From the NCBI RefSeq assembly GCF_050753385.1, contig NZ_JBLZFZ010000002.1, positions 1 to 64,000 on the forward strand: a stretch of DNA of 64,000 nt, given 5' to 3'. Origin of the DNA: Pantanalinema rosaneae (lineage in GTDB: Bacteria > Cyanobacteriota > Cyanobacteriia > Leptolyngbyales > Leptolyngbyaceae). This document shows positions 63,637-64,000 of this stretch, one piece after another (the stretch's first letter is position 1; every line of letters begins with the position of its first letter). Below the pieces are notes generated by a model, which was given only the letters and a program-made list of their open reading frames with translations, did no database searches and was not told the origin of the DNA. The position numbers were made by a program, and so were the translations under genes.

Positions 63637-64000
63637 ATGACTGTGCGATCGCGATGGAGCCGTAAACCGGCTCAGGTTTTTGTTTTGCTTGCATCTCTGG
63701 TGGCAAGTTTAGTATTGGTTTCTACCCTGGTGTTTCCCTCAGTTGCCGCTGCTCCTAAATCAACTGTGCAATTCGTATCACCAGACTGGGTTGCCGCCCA
63801 TGTTAAAGACCCAAGTTTGCGGGTGTTGGATGTTCGCACCGCCCCCCTGGAATATATTTCAGACCATTTGCCCAATGCAGTGAACATTGCCGACACAGCT
63901 TTTCGGGGACCCAATGGTGTATTGCCTGTGCAATATTGGGATACGAATAAACTTGGGAGCATTTTCTCAAAGGCAGGTGTGTCCAACGACAATCGTGTGT
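63637..64000 (+). CDS. secreted rhodanese-domain protein (3' partial)
   Basis: The ATG at 63637 follows GGAG. 121 complete codons are visible before the window ends. A signal peptide (FVLLASLVASLVLVSTLVF) is cleaved near SVAAA. A rhodanese domain begins with VQFVSPDWVAAHVKDPSLRV and LDVRTAPLEYISDHLPNAVNI. The active-site Cys loop is beyond the edge. Rhodaneses move sulfane sulfur. This one lies 171 bases after the permease and may belong to the same sulfur-related gene set. It may be a two-domain thiosulfate sulfurtransferase; the length is unknown. Confidence 0.8.
   Translation, partial: MTVRSRWSRKPAQVFVLLASLVASLVLVSTLVFPSVAAAPKSTVQFVSPDWVAAHVKDPSLRVLDVRTAPLEYISDHLPNAVNIADTAFRGPNGVLPVQYWDTNKLGSIFSKAGVSNDNRV

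Noticed and set aside
1..64000. tRNA, rRNA or prophage genes
   Set aside because: No tRNA T-loop pattern, rRNA segment, integrase, terminase or capsid-type protein was recognised anywhere in the window.

Overview
The window reads as a cyanobacterial chromosome fragment, probably from a filamentous Leptolyngbya-like lineage (the genus is inference). The evidence is the very dense HIP1 octamer (GCGATCGC and close variants) and families typical of cyanobacteria: DUF1822, DUF928, CHASE2 and CHAT proteins, a Tll0287-like heme domain, a two-partner-secretion exoprotein and many hybrid histidine kinases. The first 19 bases match the Nextera mosaic-end adapter, so the window starts at an untrimmed contig end. 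The last gene runs off the right end.

Layout. (1) 20-3646, minus strand: a sigma-70-like factor, a DUF1822 protein and a truncated CHAT caspase-like protein. (2) 3960-9174: a heme-sensor adenylate cyclase, divergent from a large membrane Fe-S / FHA / cyclic-nucleotide-binding fusion. (3) 9183-14824: a replication-like module with an archaeo-eukaryotic-type primase, about 1.3 kb of non-coding DNA with an array of 28-bp iteron-like repeats, a large protein with a C-terminal HTH, and a small gene behind a 32-bp palindrome. (4) 15084-25066: mostly housekeeping and transport genes, including an MFS carrier, a PQQ-type sugar dehydrogenase, a CPA2 antiporter, a TPR-glycosyltransferase, a 5'-nucleotidase-like phosphatase and small hypotheticals. 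(5) 25309-27408: a TonB-dependent receptor. (6) 27798-42779: two paralogous CHAT / CHASE2 / DUF928 modules on opposite strands, with a TPS-type secreted adhesin between them. One CHASE2 protein ends in GGDEF-EAL, the other in a phosphorelay. (7) 42875-55395: a His-rich secreted protein, a DUF922 protease-like protein, an RsbQ-like hydrolase overlapping two hybrid kinases, an L,D-transpeptidase, a Gly/Thr-rich secreted protein and another hybrid kinase. (8) 55453-58705: galT, an M24 pseudo-peptidase and galK. (9) 58941-64000: DUF4242 protein, acyl-CoA-dehydrogenase-like flavoprotein, ABC ATPase, substrate-binding lipoprotein and permease, then a secreted rhodanese (partial). This looks like an uptake and oxidation pathway for a small, possibly organosulfur, compound.

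Three parts merit most attention. The first is the iteron/primase/HTH module, which looks like a plasmid-type origin. The second is the cyclase and cNMP-effector pair, which may form a self-contained redox-to-cAMP circuit. The third is the pair of CHAT-CHASE2-DUF928 modules, which share inputs but have different outputs. Short palindromic repeats are also scattered through the window: four 32-bp elements and three MITE-like elements, two of which share arms but have an inverted core.
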